Origin: Dyadobacter sp. CY323
Lineage (GTDB): Bacteria > Bacteroidota > Bacteroidia > Cytophagales > Spirosomataceae
Assembly (NCBI RefSeq): GCF_021390245.1
Contig: NZ_JAJUXH010000004.1
Location: 310,001 to 374,000, forward strand
Direction of reading: 5' to 3'
Length of the DNA: 64,000 nt
The notes under the pieces were generated by a model. The model worked only from the letters and a program-made list of their open reading frames with translations, was not told the origin of the DNA and did no database searches. Of this stretch, positions 27,708 through 35,783 are shown in pieces. Numbering within the stretch: position 1 is the stretch's first letter; every line of letters starts with the position of its first letter. A program made the position numbers and the translations under genes.

Positions 27708-28626
27708 GAATCCAATCCACCCCTTTCCTAAGCAACGCAACCGTCTCCGCCTCTTTCGACCCCGGTTCCGGAACGAAATTATACTCCCAATTGGCCTGCG
27801 GTGGCAGACTCATCAAGATAGATTCCGTGCGTCCATTTGTTTCCAAACCAAACTTCGTACCCCGGTCCCAGACGAGGTTAAACTCCACATAACGCCCGCG
27901 CCGGAGATATTGCCATTGCTTTTCTTCTTCGGTAAATGCATCGTCGCGATGTTTGTTCATTAAAGCCGTATAGATCGGGGCAAAGCTTTCGCCTACTTCT
28001 TTCACGAATGCGAACAATTGCTCTTTTGAAAGATTTTGACCGTTTCCGGCCTCATCCGGTTTGAGGTAGTCGAAGAAAATGCCGCCGATACCGCGGGTTT
28101 CATTCCGGTGCTGGATAAAAAAGTAATCGTCTGCCCAGGTCTTGAATTTTGGATAAAAAGCTTCGTGATGTTTGTCGCAAGCCGCTTTTAAATGTTGGTG
28201 AAACGCTTTTGCATCGCTTTCGTCCACGTAATGCGGTGTAAGATCAATGCCGCCGCCGAACCAGCAGGTTCCATTGCTCAGCTCGAAATAGCGCACATTC
28301 ATGTGGATAATGGGTACCTGCGGACTTTGCGGGTGCATTACAATGGAAACGCCGGTGGCTGTGAAGTGAAAATCGTCGCCTTCGTTCAGGTTCATCTGCT
28401 GCCTCAAACGCGGGTGAACTTCTCCTTTTACACTTGAAAAATTGACCCCGCCTTTTTCGATAACACTTCCATTTTGAATTAGCCTCGTCCTGCCCCCCCC
28501 GCCGGAATGATGTTCCCACAGATCTTCTTTGAATTTTCCTGTCCCATCTTCCGATTCGACCGCGTAGCAAATGTCATCTTGTAAACTTTTAAAAAAGGCC
28601 TCTATATCTTCAACTGTCATATGCAT
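27676..28626 (-). CDS. hemF: Oxygen-dependent coproporphyrinogen III oxidase
   Basis: 316 residues from the ATG at 28626 (or 28620, two codons later); upstream sequence in the longer ORF is not family-like. It decarboxylates coproporphyrinogen III to protoporphyrinogen IX with O2. Signatures are GGVNFSSVKG, FELSNGTCWFGGGIDLTPHY, RRGRYVEFNLVWDRGTKFGL and SILMSLPPQANW. The C-terminus (ILPTPNPLKGG) is encoded by an intergenic repeat, so the gene has lost or replaced its original last codons. It is convergent with menC. Confidence 0.95.
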   Translation of the reverse strand: MHMTVEDIEAFFKSLQDDICYAVESEDGTGKFKEDLWEHHSGGGGRTRLIQNGSVIEKGGVNFSSVKGEVHPRLRQQMNLNEGDDFHFTATGVSIVMHPQSPQVPIIHMNVRYFELSNGTCWFGGGIDLTPHYVDESDAKAFHQHLKAACDKHHEAFYPKFKTWADDYFFIQHRNETRGIGGIFFDYLKPDEAGNGQNLSKEQLFAFVKEVGESFAPIYTALMNKHRDDAFTEEEKQWQYLRRGRYVEFNLVWDRGTKFGLETNGRTESILMSLPPQANWEYNFVPEPGSKEAETVALLRKGVDWILPTPNPLKGG

Positions 28627-28694
28627 TCTAAATATTTCAAAACCGAAATTACGATAATTATGAAATGACGCCCAGCGACATGGAAGTAAAGGTT

Positions 28695-28943
28695 GACCGG
28701 CCTGCATAAATTATCCGGGGAACTGAAAGATTTTTGGGCTGTTAAGATCAATGCGAACTATCGTATCAACCTTATCGCAACTCAACGGGCATCATTTCAT
28801 CACACCCGGATATGGCTTCACGACTAGCTGAGGCATTCAACACAACGCCACAGCTTTGGTTAAACATGCAGCAGAATTACGATCTAAGACAGGCTGAAAA
28901 AAAGAGAAGAATTATACAATTACCCGTTTTTGGCCCGAGCTGA
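28695..28943 (+). pseudogene. Remnant of a higBA toxin-antitoxin pair
   Basis: The first part reads in frame LHKLSGELKDFWAVKINANY (28704-28763), the C-terminal core of a HigB/RelE-type toxin. The sequence then jumps, with a frame change, to LSQLNGHHFITP and, after another one-base shift, to DMASRLAEAFNTTPQLWLNM followed by QQNYDLRQAEKKRR and a stop at 28941. These are the helix-turn-helix and C-terminal parts of a HigA antitoxin. The toxin N-terminus, the toxin C-terminal strand and the antitoxin N-terminus are missing, so it is a collapsed and frameshifted relic. An ATG at 28812 could still express a 43-residue antitoxin tail. Confidence 0.7.
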
Positions 28944-28974
28944 AACGTGCTCATGTACAATCAGCATAAGAAAG

Positions 28975-29010
28975 TAAAAAGCGAAGGTCACATCTCCGCT
29001 TTTTTGCTTT
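28975..29010 (+). terminator. Hairpin terminator after the higBA remnant
   Basis: AAAAAGCGAAGG / CTCCGCTTTTTT imperfect stem and T-run, probably the original terminator of the toxin-antitoxin operon. Confidence 0.6.
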
Positions 29011-29099
29011 TAATTTCCAGACTTTCCAGCGCGGTTAGTTTCCAAAAGTATTCGGCCTTTCGCCCACCCAGCCGCCTCGCACGATGAATACTCTGTCAG

Positions 29100-29275
29100 T
29101 ACTCCGCCCTAATCTTTTTTTAGTGATCGCCTTGTCGGCCAGAAATTCGTGGTTTAGACGAATCGCTTTTTTATAGGAAAACAAAAAGGATTAAACCACA
29201 CTACCCGCACAAGCTGTACCAGGATGACAATGCCCGAGCACAGGATCGATTTGCTGAGATAACTAGTCATTTTTC
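29100..29275 (-). pseudogene. Remnant of an M56/BlaR1-type membrane peptidase
   Basis: On the minus strand one frame reads VQLVRVVWFNPFCFPI and, after a frameshift at the T-tract 29166-29172, the next reads KAIRLNHEFLADKAITKK. Together they resemble the C-terminal helix and conserved L-N-H-E-F-L-A-D motif of M56 (BlaR1/MecR1-like) sensor peptidases of Bacteroidota. Only about 55 residues remain and there is no zinc HExxH upstream. Assignment is by motif memory, not alignment. Confidence 0.5.
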
Positions 29276-29374
29276 CTGCGGTTTAATTCGTCATTGATGA
29301 TCTCTCAAGAGCTAAGATCCCGTTCGAAATGCAGGAAAGTTATTAGGCAGGATAGTTAGTAACTCATGAGAGAC

Positions 29375-29382
29375 TACTTTTG
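29375..29382 (+). promoter_or_regulatory. Putative -7 box for the TonB-dependent receptor
   Basis: TACTTTTG fits TAnnTTTG, 23 bp before the ATG at 29406. No clear -33 element at normal spacing. Confidence 0.35.
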
Positions 29383-29405
29383 CCTTCTGACTTATACGTT
29401 TCAAA

Positions 29406-31715
29406 ATGTTTAAAATTCTGCCTCTTTTTTTACTATTTATTTTCCCGGCTTACGCCCAAAATTATACATCGACCATTCGCGGTACCGTCCGTGATGCCGA
29501 TTCCGGTTTACCATTGGTCGGCGCGACGGTGTCACTTTCCCCCGCGGAATCCGGCACGATCACGGATCCCGGCGGCACATTCCGGTTCGATAACCTCGCA
29601 GTCGGCCGCTATCAGCTCAAAGTTTCCTACGTTGGCTATGGCACCATTTCCGTCCCGGAAATCCTTCTGGAATCAGGAAAAGAACAGGTGACCGAGGTGA
29701 GGCTGATGGCTATGGGTAAAGAATTGGAGGAAGCCACGGTTTCAGCTTCGCGGCCTGTCGCATTCAACAGTGTGCAGGCGATTACCATTGAACAAACCTT
29801 TCGATATGCCGCCACGTACATGGACCCGGCGCGGGTCGCGACTTCTTTTCCGGGAGTTGCAGCGGCAAATGATCAGGCTAATGGACTGGTCGTGCGCGGG
29901 AATTCTCCGAATGCCATGCAATGGAGACTGGAAGGCGTCGAAATTGTTAATCCAAACCATTTATCTAATGCAGGTACTTTCAGCGACCGGCCTACCTCCA
30001 CGGGTGGCGGCGTAAATATTTTGAGTACACAATTGCTGAGCACTTCCAATTTCTTGTCGGGACCATTTCCAGCGCAATATGGCAATGTTACCGGGGCTGT
30101 CATGGATATGAGTCTCCGAAAAGGGAATAATGAAAAAGCCGAATTCGTCGCCCAGGCCAGCCTGATAGGAATGGATCTCGCGGCAGAAGGACCGCTTTCT
30201 AAAAAGTCAAAGGCATCCTATCTCGTTAATTACAGGTATTCTTTTACAGGTTTGCTTGGTGCAATGGATGCTAATTTCGGTGGAGAAGATTCACGGTTTC
30301 AGGATCTGTCATTTAATCTCAATTTCCCAACTGCCCGGGGAGGTAAGTTTACCTTTTTCGGGACAGGAGGAGTGAGCAAAAATACATTCGAGCCAGACAA
30401 AGACACGGCTACCTGGGAATTCGAAAAAGACGGTCAAAATATTTTGTATAAAAATAAAATGTTCGCCAGCGGGGTGACCCTCGATCAGCCACTCGGTAAA
30501 AAACTGTCGTTGCGTGCTGCGGTTGTCGGTTCTACATTAAACACTTCCAGAGTTGCCTATGCTGTGAACAGCCGCACTTTGTCGAGGGGCGAAGTACTGG
30601 ATGATCAGGATCTGATCAACGGAAAAGTATCGGCAAACGTAACGCTGACTTACCGATACAATCCGCGTTTCCGGTTTCGAGGCGGGTTATTTGCCACGCT
30701 CAATCACTATGAAGCAGGCGCCTGGTCGGCAAATGAATCACTGAAAAGTTATGTGGTACAGCCATTTGTAAACTGGTCGTTTCAATTTACATCAAAAGTT
30801 TCGGCGGAAATCGGGCTTCATGCCATGCTCAGTACTGTGCAGAGAACCAAGAAAATAAGTGCATTGCCCGAGCCGCGCGCGGCCATTAAATGGCAGATCG
30901 ACCCAACAACGCAGCTGACCGCATCTTACGGTTTGCATAGCCAATTGCAGAATGCGGGTGTGTATGCGACGCACATTTATGACTATGGGCCTTACAGCAA
31001 CCGGTACCTTGCTCCGACACGTTCTCAGCAGATCGTTTTGGGTTATCAGAAAACATTTCCGAAAAGCAGCAGCCTGAAAGTTGAGGTGTATTGGCAGCAT
31101 TTGTTTAATGTTCCGGTAGGACATGGGTTGCACGATAACTATTCGGCGGTAAATCTGGTAGAAGAAATCCCGTATGAATTTTTGAACAACACCAGCACCG
31201 CCAGAAACTATGGTATTGAGGCCAGCTTTCAGAAATTCCTGACCAACGATTTTTATATGCTTGTTTCCGGTTCCTTGTACGACGCAACTTATGTCGACTA
31301 CCTGGGTCAGAGACACAACAGCCGTTTTAATGGCAGGCACACATTCAGTTTGACAAGCGGAAAAGAGTTTAAGTCAGCGAATGAGAGTCTTTGGGGCGTC
31401 AATGTGAAAATTCTGTGGCTGGGCGGCTTTCGCAACAAACCCATTGATGCAGAATACTCGGCTTTACTGAAAACAACGATTTACGAAACGCAGGCCAGTT
31501 ACACCGTCAAAATGAAAGACTATTTCCGCCCCGACCTCCGCGTATACCGGAAAAAAAGCCGGGCAAGATACAGCACCACCCTGGCCATCGACCTGCAAAA
31601 TGTATCCGGCACGAAAAACGAAGCGTATCGCTATTTCGATAAACGTCAGAATAAGGTTGTGACGCAGTTTCAGTTGGGCCTGATCCCGGTGCTGAGTTAT
31701 CGGTGGGAGTTTTGA
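29406..31715 (+). CDS. TonB-dependent receptor with CarboxypepD_reg-like domain
   Basis: 769 residues. A signal peptide (1-17, ending AYAQ) leads to a carboxypeptidase-regulatory-like domain (about 20-105, STIRGTVRDADSGLPLVGAT), a plug domain (RVATSFPGVAAANDQ, LVVRGNSPNAMQWRLEGVEI, GPFPAQYGNVTGAVMDM) and a 22-strand-type barrel ending SYRWEF with a terminal Phe. It imports an unknown siderophore, cofactor or other large substrate using TonB energy. It appears monocistronic, followed by a simple-repeat tract and the tmRNA gene. Confidence 0.93.
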   Translation: MFKILPLFLLFIFPAYAQNYTSTIRGTVRDADSGLPLVGATVSLSPAESGTITDPGGTFRFDNLAVGRYQLKVSYVGYGTISVPEILLESGKEQVTEVRLMAMGKELEEATVSASRPVAFNSVQAITIEQTFRYAATYMDPARVATSFPGVAAANDQANGLVVRGNSPNAMQWRLEGVEIVNPNHLSNAGTFSDRPTSTGGGVNILSTQLLSTSNFLSGPFPAQYGNVTGAVMDMSLRKGNNEKAEFVAQASLIGMDLAAEGPLSKKSKASYLVNYRYSFTGLLGAMDANFGGEDSRFQDLSFNLNFPTARGGKFTFFGTGGVSKNTFEPDKDTATWEFEKDGQNILYKNKMFASGVTLDQPLGKKLSLRAAVVGSTLNTSRVAYAVNSRTLSRGEVLDDQDLINGKVSANVTLTYRYNPRFRFRGGLFATLNHYEAGAWSANESLKSYVVQPFVNWSFQFTSKVSAEIGLHAMLSTVQRTKKISALPEPRAAIKWQIDPTTQLTASYGLHSQLQNAGVYATHIYDYGPYSNRYLAPTRSQQIVLGYQKTFPKSSSLKVEVYWQHLFNVPVGHGLHDNYSAVNLVEEIPYEFLNNTSTARNYGIEASFQKFLTNDFYMLVSGSLYDATYVDYLGQRHNSRFNGRHTFSLTSGKEFKSANESLWGVNVKILWLGGFRNKPIDAEYSALLKTTIYETQASYTVKMKDYFRPDLRVYRKKSRARYSTTLAIDLQNVSGTKNEAYRYFDKRQNKVVTQFQLGLIPVLSYRWEF

Positions 31716-31719
31716 AGGA

Positions 31720-31770
31720 GTGAAATGTGAGATGTGAAAGGTGAGATGTGAAAAGTGAAATGTGAGAGGA
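31720..31770 (+). repeat. Imperfect GTGAAATGTGAGAT tandem repeats
   Basis: About four imperfect units of GTGARATGTGA follow the receptor gene. Inverse units (ACATTTCAC twice) occur at 31911-31933 just before the tmRNA, so the two tracts could pair in a transcript. No gene is seen in between. Confidence 0.5.
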
Positions 31771-31940
31771 GTTTTTTTTGGTTAGTAAGTTATTTAGTGT
31801 CAGTGATTTGAGATCAGGGTATTTTGATTAGCGAACTTTCTTCGATTTATATGTGTAACTAGCAATGCAATTGAACTTTAATCAAAAGCTGATTGTCATC
31901 GTTAACTACCAACATTTCACAGTTAACATTTCACAAAAAT

Positions 31941-32309
31941 GGGGGTGACTGGAATTGACAGCGGGTTGGAAGTCTGTGTGTAAGCATGTCGGGAGTTGAG
32001 GATACCTCCCGTAAATAATGTTCTCAAACAATAAATGGCGAATCTACTTACGCCATGGCTGCTTAATCCGGAGGATTAAACAAATGCCATCATCCCTCCA
32101 ACCTACGTGCTGATGGTTGGGCTCCGGGGTGTCGCAAATCAGCGCTGGTTGAAATAGTGGTACGGAAATTCAACGAGACACCAGTATCTAAGGCTATGAC
32201 GCGGGTCCGCCGTGTACCTTGTCAGGCTCGAAAATCTAATCACGGATAAGCATGTAGAAGGCGCAGGGTTTCCCTGTTCTGGACCAGGGTTCGACTCCCT
32301 GCATCTCCA
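31941..32309 (+). ncRNA. ssrA: tmRNA
   Basis: Transfer-messenger RNA for rescue of stalled ribosomes. The 5' end GGGGGTG and 3' CATCTCC form a 7-bp acceptor stem (two G-U pairs) with discriminator A at 32309; CCA is not encoded. The tRNA-like 5' part GGGGGTGACTGGAATTGAC is typical, and the T-arm is CAGGGTTCGACTCCCTG near the 3' end. The tag ORF begins at the resume codon GGC (32037) and encodes GESTYAMAA followed by TAA (32064-32066), close to the Bacteroidota GENNYALAA type. The 3' end is used as an integration site by the element to its right. Confidence 0.95.
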
Positions 32310-32311
32310 CT
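32293..32311 (+). repeat. att core, copy 1 (ssrA 3' end)
   Basis: GACTCCCTGCATCTCCACT, the functional ssrA 3' end, repeated with one mismatch at 32467-32485. It is the likely left attachment site of an integrated element. Confidence 0.65.
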
Positions 32312-32332
32312 GATTGAAAAATCAAATCTTAC

Positions 32333-32364
32333 AAAAGCCCGCAAAATCAATTTGCGGGCTTTTT
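32333..32364 (+). terminator. Terminator after ssrA
   Basis: A 13-bp stem AAAAGCCCGCAAA / TTTGCGGGCTTTT with a 5-nt loop, 24 bp past the tmRNA end. Confidence 0.85.
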
Positions 32365-32394
32365 GTTTTCCGCAGATTTCGTAGTAAAACCCGA

Positions 32395-32410
32395 GGGACG
32401 AATTAGGGAC
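32395..32410 (+). promoter_or_regulatory. Paired GGGAC motif, site 1 (possible integrase arm site)
   Basis: GGGAC-gaatta-GGGAC: two pentamers 11 bp apart. Nearly identical to site 2 at 32588-32603; a third pair lies inverted at 32626-32641. Confidence 0.4.
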
Positions 32411-32466
32411 TGAGAAAAATACGGGAAGGTAAGTGTTTGAAAATGAGTTGTTTAAAGATGGAGTCG

Positions 32467-32485
32467 GACTCCCTCCATCTCCACT
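32467..32485 (+). repeat. att core, copy 2 (duplicated ssrA 3' end)
   Basis: GACTCCCTCCATCTCCACT matches copy 1 at 18 of 19 positions. It lies in an 8-bp perfect inverted repeat AGATGGAG / CTCCATCT (32457-32480), as expected for a tyrosine-recombinase core. It is not part of a tRNA-like structure here. Confidence 0.6.
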
Positions 32486-32505
32486 CCAACAAATTTCAAA
32501 ACATC

Positions 32506-32540
32506 AAAATGCCCGTAGATCAATGATTTACGGGCATTTT
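32506..32540 (+). terminator. Second terminator after att copy 2
   Basis: AAAATGCCCGTA / TACGGGCATTTT stem with an 11-nt loop. Same relative position to att copy 2 as the ssrA terminator has to copy 1, but a different sequence. Confidence 0.7.
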
Positions 32541-32587
32541 GTTTGATGCTCAATCTCTTAAATCTTTCAAAGTCTAACAATAGCAAA

Positions 32588-32641
32588 GGGACGAATTCGG
32601 GACTGAATTCCATTATGATTTTTTAGTCCCTTTCCGGTCCC
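32588..32641. promoter_or_regulatory. Paired GGGAC motifs, sites 2 and 3 (possible integrase arm sites)
   Basis: Site 2 is GGGAC-gaattc-GGGAC (32588-32603). Site 3 on the minus strand is GGGAC-cggaaa-GGGAC (32641-32626). All three pairs have an 11-bp period, about one helical turn. They sit just upstream of the integrase gene. Confidence 0.45.
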
Positions 32642-32707
32642 TTTTACATCCCTAATCGTTTGTCATTCAATAACATGTGCAGCAAATGAACATCTTGATT
32701 CAACAAA

Positions 32708-33955
32708 ATGAGATATCTAATTTTAAAACAAAAAAAGATGGAATCAAGCATGACAATTCTGTTTTCGGTTAGGCAATCGAAGATCAATCGAAACAATCAA
32801 CTGCCCGTTTACATGCGGGTAACAATTGGTGGAGCAAGGTTTGAAGTTGCAACAGGTAAATCGGTATCACCGGAAAGGTGGTCAGCAAGCTCAGGAAAGG
32901 CGAAAGGCGCAACAATAGAGGCGAAAGAAGTCAACGCATTTTTGGAATCCTTAGCAGGTAAAGCTCATGCTATTCAGCGGCAAATCATCCTGGAAGACCT
33001 AGTAATGTGTATTGACGTATTTAAGCGGAAGTGGCAGGGAGAAGATCAAAACATCATTGGGCTATTGTCCATGTTTAAAGAGCATAACTCCAAGGTCAAA
33101 CAGTTAATCAATTTAGAATATGCGCACGCAACCTATATGCGATACCAAACCACTCTTAGGCACACCGAGGAGTTTATCACTTGGAACTACAAAACGAAGG
33201 ACTTTGATGTGCGGAAACTCAATTTCAAGTTTATATCGGATTTTGAGTTCTATTTAAAAGGTGTAAAAAAGGTTGGTCACAATGCTACAATGAAGTACTT
33301 GGCAAATCTAAAGAAGATAGTACTCATTTGCGTAAAAAATGACATCATAGCGAAAGACCCGTTTTTTGCCTTCAAATTTGCAAAGCACGAAGTAGATCGA
33401 ATTGCACTTACGGAGCACGAATTACGCACAGTTGCGAATAAAGTATTCGAGATTCCACGCTTAGAACAAGTAAGAGACATCTTTCTCTTCTGCTGCTACA
33501 CTGGCCTGGCATATGTTGATGTTGCAAAACTTAGCAAAATTGATATAATCGAAGGTCGTTCAGGTGAAATGTGGATAAATATAAAGCGTCAAAAGACCGA
33601 CTCGGCCTCACGAATTCCACTTTTACCACCAGCTTTAAAGTTGCTAAAAATGTATGAAAGCCAAGTGGAGCATTTAGACAAGCATCTGCTCCCGGTCCTT
33701 TCCAACCAAAAGATGAATGCTTACTTGAAGGAAATTGGGGACGTCTGTGGAATAGCAAAGCCAATAACCTTTCACCTAGCAAGGCACACTTTTGCTACTA
33801 CTGTTACACTTTCAAATGGAGTTCCCATTGAAACGGTCTCAAGAATGCTCGGACATCGTAGCCTGAAAACGACCCAGCTGTATGCGAAAGTCCTGGACAA
33901 AAAGGTCGGTGATGATATGCAACGATTGTCGGAGATTATAGGTGCAAAATATTAG
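32708..33955 (+). CDS. Tyrosine recombinase / ICE integrase
   Basis: 415 residues. An N-terminal arm-binding domain (about 15-100, MTILFSVRQSKINRNNQLPV), a SAM-like core-binding domain (about 115-215) and a catalytic domain follow. Catalytic residues visible are Lys about 296 (RQKTDS), HLAR 356-359, His 383 (LGHRS) and Tyr 392 (TTQLYAKV). The first catalytic Arg position reads Ala 268 in CCYTGLAYVDV, a substitution known in Bacteroidota integrases such as that of CTnDOT, so it need not be inactive. Alternative starts lie at residues 11 and 15. It sits 220 bp right of the duplicated att core. Confidence 0.93.
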   Translation: MRYLILKQKKMESSMTILFSVRQSKINRNNQLPVYMRVTIGGARFEVATGKSVSPERWSASSGKAKGATIEAKEVNAFLESLAGKAHAIQRQIILEDLVMCIDVFKRKWQGEDQNIIGLLSMFKEHNSKVKQLINLEYAHATYMRYQTTLRHTEEFITWNYKTKDFDVRKLNFKFISDFEFYLKGVKKVGHNATMKYLANLKKIVLICVKNDIIAKDPFFAFKFAKHEVDRIALTEHELRTVANKVFEIPRLEQVRDIFLFCCYTGLAYVDVAKLSKIDIIEGRSGEMWINIKRQKTDSASRIPLLPPALKLLKMYESQVEHLDKHLLPVLSNQKMNAYLKEIGDVCGIAKPITFHLARHTFATTVTLSNGVPIETVSRMLGHRSLKTTQLYAKVLDKKVGDDMQRLSEIIGAKY

Positions 33956-34273
33956 ATCACCTATATGATCGTATTGTTAGAAGTCTGACAAACAAACTCG
34001 GCAAAAGGGCAGCTAAATAAGTGGCCCTATTTCCTAAGACTGAGAGAAGCCGCCAAAAGCTTACGGCATAATGGCGGCTTTTCCATTTTTTCAGGAAGTA
34101 CAAAGTTGAGCCACCAGCCCTCCGGGCACTTATTCCGTTTCCTTTTGGCTGATAGAGGGCCACTGTTAGAAGGGCTTTCTTTTTTCTCGTTTTTTCTTTG
34201 TCAAACATTCATTTAAAACAAGAGCGAGAGGAAGAAGAAAGAAAACATTTTCTAACTTCTAACAGCAGTAATC
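33956..34273. other. Intergenic region with structured RNA potential
   Basis: Between the integrase and DUF932 genes. It holds a terminator (34048-34083) and a separated inverted pair, AGTGGCCCTAT (34018-34028) and ATAGAGGGCCACT (34151-34163), that could close a long hairpin around it. The following 80 bp are purine/T-rich. A minus-strand ORF here lacks coding character. Confidence 0.4.
34048..34083 (+). terminator. Terminator after the integrase
   Basis: Perfect 8-bp stem AGCCGCCA / TGGCGGCT followed by TTTTCC and a T-rich tract. Confidence 0.7.
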
Positions 34274-35314
34274 ATGGCTCACAACATCAATTTCAATGAA
34301 AACACCGACAACCACAGCTTTTTTAGTGTAAAAGAAAAAGCATGGCACGGGCTCGGTCAGATCGTGGATCAATACCCAACAAGTGGCGATGCAATCCAGC
34401 ATGCAGGCCTCAACTACCAGGTTCAAAAAGCCGGTTTATCCGCAGTAAACCTGAGCAGCGGAAATGCGGGTGAGAACGTACCGGTACCAAACTACTATGC
34501 AACCATGCGCACTGATAACGGGGCAGTACTTGGAATTGTAGGCAAGGATTATCAAATCGTACAGAACCGGGATGCATTTACATTTTTCGATAGCATTGTA
34601 GATGGGGATGGCATTATGTACGAAACAGCTGGCGCACTTGGGAAAGGCGAGCGGATCTTTATCACTGCAAAGTTGCCCGGGTACATTGAGGTTGGGAACA
34701 ACGATTTGATTGAAAAGTATCTATTTCTGACTACATCACACGACGGAAGTGGAAGTATTACCGCCGCTTTTACGCCCGTCCGTATTGTTTGTGCGAACAC
34801 GCTTAACGCCGCAAGGAAAAATATGACCAATGTGGTTAAGATCCGGCATACAAGCAATGCTACCGAAAGGTTGAGAACCGCGCACAAGGTAATGGGTATT
34901 GGCAGTAGGTTCAGCGACGAAGTTGGGTGCGTTTTTAATGAATGGGCAAAGAAGCCCATCACTGACCCGCAGCTTCGGAAATTGATTGAAATCGCCATGG
35001 CACCAAATAAGGAAGTGTTGGGAAATTTGAAAGACGGCAAAGTCAATGCTCTATCCACGCAGTTCATCAACATTGTTGAAGATGTTTATGAATATGCCTT
35101 GTCAAACCCTACCCAGCAATTGCCGACGACGATGGGAACTGTGTTCGGTGCATATAATGCAGTGACGGGGTATTTCCAGAACGTTCGCAACTTTCAGGAC
35201 AACGAAGCTAAATTGAAATCAATAATTCTGGGTGGAACTGCTCAAATAAGATCACAGACAGCTTTCAATTTGTGCAGTGAATTTGCCCAACGCGGTCAGG
35301 CATCACTTAACTAG
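34274..35314 (+). CDS. DUF932 / phage-plasmid-like protein
   Basis: 346 residues of the DUF932 family common on phages, plasmids and ICEs. The N-terminus MAHNINFNENTDNHSFFSVK and the stretch KAWHGLGQIVD are typical; later parts include HDGSGSITAAFTPVRIVCANTLN. Its function is unknown, though the family is mostly accessory to mobile DNA. It is monocistronic, with a hairpin terminator 14 bp after the stop. Confidence 0.88.
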   Translation: MAHNINFNENTDNHSFFSVKEKAWHGLGQIVDQYPTSGDAIQHAGLNYQVQKAGLSAVNLSSGNAGENVPVPNYYATMRTDNGAVLGIVGKDYQIVQNRDAFTFFDSIVDGDGIMYETAGALGKGERIFITAKLPGYIEVGNNDLIEKYLFLTTSHDGSGSITAAFTPVRIVCANTLNAARKNMTNVVKIRHTSNATERLRTAHKVMGIGSRFSDEVGCVFNEWAKKPITDPQLRKLIEIAMAPNKEVLGNLKDGKVNALSTQFINIVEDVYEYALSNPTQQLPTTMGTVFGAYNAVTGYFQNVRNFQDNEAKLKSIILGGTAQIRSQTAFNLCSEFAQRGQASLN

Positions 35315-35328
35315 GTGGTCAACATATA

Positions 35329-35353
35329 CCCGTCGGCAATTCTGGTCGACGGG
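35329..35353 (+). terminator. Hairpin after DUF932 gene
   Basis: CCCGTCG / CGACGGG stem with an 11-nt loop, followed by GTGACTTTT. A second hairpin (GCCTACGG ... CCGCAGGC, with inner GAAGCT/AGCTTC) lies at 35371-35411. Confidence 0.6.
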
Positions 35354-35441
35354 GTGACTTTTAAAAAATTCGCCTACGGCCCGAAGCTTTCATCAGCTTC
35401 GAACCGCAGGCGGTTTGTTAAATGATTATTGAAATTTAAAT

Positions 35442-35693
35442 TTAATGCTGATTGAATAATTCTACTAACACTAACAGAGCACCACCCACGATGGATAATG
35501 CTGAAATAATCATCAATAAACCCTCGATAGTCGATACCATAATTGCCGACCAATAGCCAGTATATAGCTGCGCCCCGCCGTACCCGCGCCTATTGAACCG
35601 GCGCCTTCCCACAAAAATCCGGATTCCAACACCAATTAGAAGCAGTATTATTCCGTAAGAGATCACAGATGTGATGCTGATTAATAGAGTCAT
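35442..35693 (-). CDS. Small two-span membrane protein, 83 aa
   Basis: It has two hydrophobic helices (about 3-27 and 54-80), separated by a basic loop (VGRRRFNRRGYGG). The charge pattern suggests both ends outside and the loop inside. Similar small membrane proteins occur in Bacteroidota conjugative elements; the function is unknown. It stands just downstream of the small regulator genes on the same strand. Confidence 0.6.
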   Translation of the reverse strand: MTLLISITSVISYGIILLLIGVGIRIFVGRRRFNRRGYGGAQLYTGYWSAIMVSTIEGLLMIISALSIVGGALLVLVELFNQH

Positions 35694-35783
35694 AGCTGTA
35701 ATTTTTAGTGATGAATTTTTCGAAAGCTAGCCAGAAGATGCAACACTTTCAAGGTTTGATACAAGCCTGCACAGATTTTGCAA

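Noticed and set aside
31720..31770. Short repeats as a CRISPR array
   Set aside because: Units are contiguous imperfect simple repeats without spacers, and no cas genes are nearby.
32341..32490. A tRNA gene in the second ssrA-like end
   Set aside because: Only the T-arm/acceptor-like 3' strand is present; there is no complementary 5' half to form a tRNA.
33488..33520. Integrase lacking the first catalytic Arg (Ala in TGLAYVD)
   Set aside because: At first taken as inactivation, but Bacteroidota integrases such as the CTnDOT enzyme are known to lack this Arg and are active.
33957..34208. 83-residue minus-strand ORF after the integrase
   Set aside because: Runs through a terminator hairpin and has low-complexity ends; no coding signal.
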